A stretch of 64,000 nucleotides of DNA, taken from NCBI RefSeq assembly GCF_001968815.1, contig NZ_MIEQ01000022.1:186001-250000 (forward strand), read 5' to 3'. Source of the stretch: Motiliproteus sp. MSK22-1. Its GTDB lineage: Bacteria > Pseudomonadota > Gammaproteobacteria > Pseudomonadales > Balneatricaceae. A model generated the notes under the pieces. It saw nothing but the letters and a program-made list of their open reading frames with translations, searched no databases and was not told where the DNA came from. Within the stretch, counting starts at the first letter, position 1, and each line of letters starts with the position of its first letter. Position numbers and translations under genes: made by a program. Shown one piece after another: positions 62,745 through 64,000 of this stretch.

Positions 62745-64000
62745 TTACAGCTCTCGTAACACCTTTAATGGACTTTGTTTGATGACTTTGCGAGTGCCGA
62801 GCAGGCCGGAACAGCCCACCAATGCCGCTCCTGCCAGAGGGGACCAAAGCCATAGCGCCAGGTTGGGGTTGTACTCCAATTTGAACAATTGCTGATACAG
62901 CCAGAAAGATACAGCTTCGTCCAACAGTGCTGCCAGTATGCCCGCAAGTGCCCCCATAAGCAGAAACTCAAGGCCTAACATGCGCCGCAGTGTTTTGCTG
63001 TTGCCTCCGAGAGTACGCAGCAGGGCTCCTTCTTGCAGCCGCTCATCAATGCTGGTGGCAAGCGCTGCGAACAGCACGGTGATTCCAGCGGCGAGAACAA
63101 ACATCAGCACATATTCCACGGCAATGCTAACCTGTTCGATAATACTACGGATCTGTGCCAGTAAACGGTCCACTTCCAGAAGGGTCAGGGTTGGAAACTG
63201 CTGTATGAGTTGATTCAGTTCAGCGCTGCGATCGTTGGGCAGATAGAAACTGGTAATAAAATTAGCGGGTAGTCCTTCAAGCGCTCCAGGAGGGTAAATT
63301 ACGTAGAAATTTGGTCGTAAGGAGCCCCAATCCAAGCTCCGCAGGCTGATGATCTCACTCTCGACACTGCGATCACCAAAACTGAATCTTAGTTTGTCAC
63401 CAATTCCGACACCGAGATCTCTCGCCAAGTCTCTTTCAAGGGATATATAGGGTTTCCCCTGATCTTCGGGTTGCCACCAACGGCCTTCGAGAATCCGATT
63501 ATCAGCAGCCAGTGTATCGCTCCAGGTCAGGTTTAACTCACGACTAATTGCCCTGCGACCTGGAGATTGCTCTGGAATAGTCTTAGCGGCCTCTTGGCCG
63601 TTTATATGGCTTAACCGACCTCGGACCATTGGGTATACACCGCTATGGGGGATTTGTTTGTTATCCAGGTAGCCTTCCAGTTCTTCAACCTGCCAGGGCT
63701 GTATATTGATAAGAAAATTATTCGGTGCTTGGTCGGGAAGTTGTTCCTGCCAGCTCTGGAGCAGGTCGCTGCGTACTATCAGTATTAACGCCATCGCCGC
63801 CAGGGTGATTCCAAAAGCAAACAGTTGGCTAAGACTGTCCCGCGGGTGACGCAGGAGGTTTTTACTGGCCAGGCGCCAGGCCAGAGGGCCTGGTATTCTT
63901 ACCAGAGACCGGAGCAGAATCCAGGCCAGAACCCCTAAAATCAAGGCGCCAATACTGCCGATACCGGCGATTACCAGTGTCAGTTTCAAATCCCGGCTAT
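62745..64000 (-). CDS. FtsX-like ABC transporter permease (YbbP family), C-terminal part
   Basis: The reverse strand is open to the window end without a start, so the gene is partial (about 418 residues visible). The visible part begins inside a hydrophobic segment (VIAGIGSIGALILGVLAWILLRSL), then LAWRLASKNLLRHPRDSLSQLFAFGITLAAMALILI, a periplasmic MacB/FtsX-like domain, and the last helices (AVEYVLMFVLAAGITVLFAALATSIDERLQEGALLRTLGGNSKTLRRML). The YbbP family forms large permeases of about 800 residues paired with an ATPase. The other half and the ATPase lie beyond the window. Confidence 0.87.
   Translation of the reverse strand, partial: SRDLKLTLVIAGIGSIGALILGVLAWILLRSLVRIPGPLAWRLASKNLLRHPRDSLSQLFAFGITLAAMALILIVRSDLLQSWQEQLPDQAPNNFLINIQPWQVEELEGYLDNKQIPHSGVYPMVRGRLSHINGQEAAKTIPEQSPGRRAISRELNLTWSDTLAADNRILEGRWWQPEDQGKPYISLERDLARDLGVGIGDKLRFSFGDRSVESEIISLRSLDWGSLRPNFYVIYPPGALEGLPANFITSFYLPNDRSAELNQLIQQFPTLTLLEVDRLLAQIRSIIEQVSIAVEYVLMFVLAAGITVLFAALATSIDERLQEGALLRTLGGNSKTLRRMLGLEFLLMGALAGILAALLDEAVSFWLYQQLFKLEYNPNLALWLWSPLAGAALVGCSGLLGTRKVIKQSPLKVLREL

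Overview
The window reads as chromosome of a marine gammaproteobacterium, most like the Oceanospirillales/Pseudomonadales side of the class. The gene order narX-narL divergent from narK1-narK2-narG-narH-narJ-narI with a trailing parvulin matches Pseudomonas-type nitrate respiration loci. The order nirD-nirB, PP2C/kinase, NasA-type nitrate transporter matches the Pseudomonas nitrate assimilation locus. GC content is moderate, and I see no tRNA, rRNA, CRISPR array, prophage or complete insertion sequence. The taxon is inferred from gene content, not from a marker gene.

Layout. 1-6.6 kb: the start of a cupin gene cut by the window edge, an EF-hand-like protein, a thioredoxin-fold protein, a Tat-exported PhoX phosphatase behind a three-unit Pho box, a DUF1127 protein, a periplasmic binding protein and a DUF2892 protein. 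6.6-11.6 kb: an envelope operon of an RND/MMPL transporter, a LolA-fold periplasmic protein and a beta-barrel-like outer-membrane protein. 11.8-13.7 kb: four small orphan genes. 13.9-18.2 kb: a membrane cytochrome b and a large YncE-propeller/six-heme cytochrome c fusion behind a Fur-like box, then a stand-alone cyclic-nucleotide-binding domain. 18.3-21.3 kb: a TauE-type exporter, a PQQ sugar dehydrogenase, a small protein and an HPP membrane protein.

21.7-36.8 kb is the dissimilatory nitrate reduction region. It holds two satellite genes, a parvulin, narIJHG, narK2, narK1 and the divergent narXL sensor pair. The narK1/narX intergenic region carries a near-perfect FNR/Anr box and NarL-like heptamers. 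36.8-40.9 kb holds a PrsT-type TPR protein and a secreted protein with a PEP-CTERM-like tail. 41.4-45.6 kb holds a NasA/NapA-like molybdoenzyme followed by a fused DmsB-DmsC-like ferredoxin/membrane anchor. 45.8-51.2 kb is a mix of housekeeping and accessory genes. 51.3-58.0 kb is the nitrite/nitrate assimilation cluster: nirBD, the PP2C/kinase and the nitrate transporter. 58.3-64 kb holds a DUF1223 protein, a 48-bp coding-phase tandem repeat, a DUF2489 protein, a small membrane protein, a c-type-heme chemoreceptor behind an FNR-like box, and the 3' part of an ABC permease gene running off the window.

How the parts fit. The cell appears equipped to respire nitrate to nitrite at the membrane (NarGHI), import nitrate and export nitrite (NarK1/K2), sense them (NarXL), and separately assimilate nitrate to ammonium (NasA-like enzyme and NirBD). 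I find sigma-54 -24/-12-like elements with correct GG/GC spacing in front of the NasA-like operon, nirBD and the nitrate transporter. This suggests the three are a nitrogen-limitation (NtrC) regulon. The most unusual item is the NasA-like enzyme: it sits with a cytoplasm-facing, quinol-linked DmsBC-type module instead of a soluble flavoprotein or ferredoxin donor, so it may be a membrane-coupled assimilatory nitrate reductase. Other items worth attention are the six-heme propeller fusion and the heme chemoreceptor.
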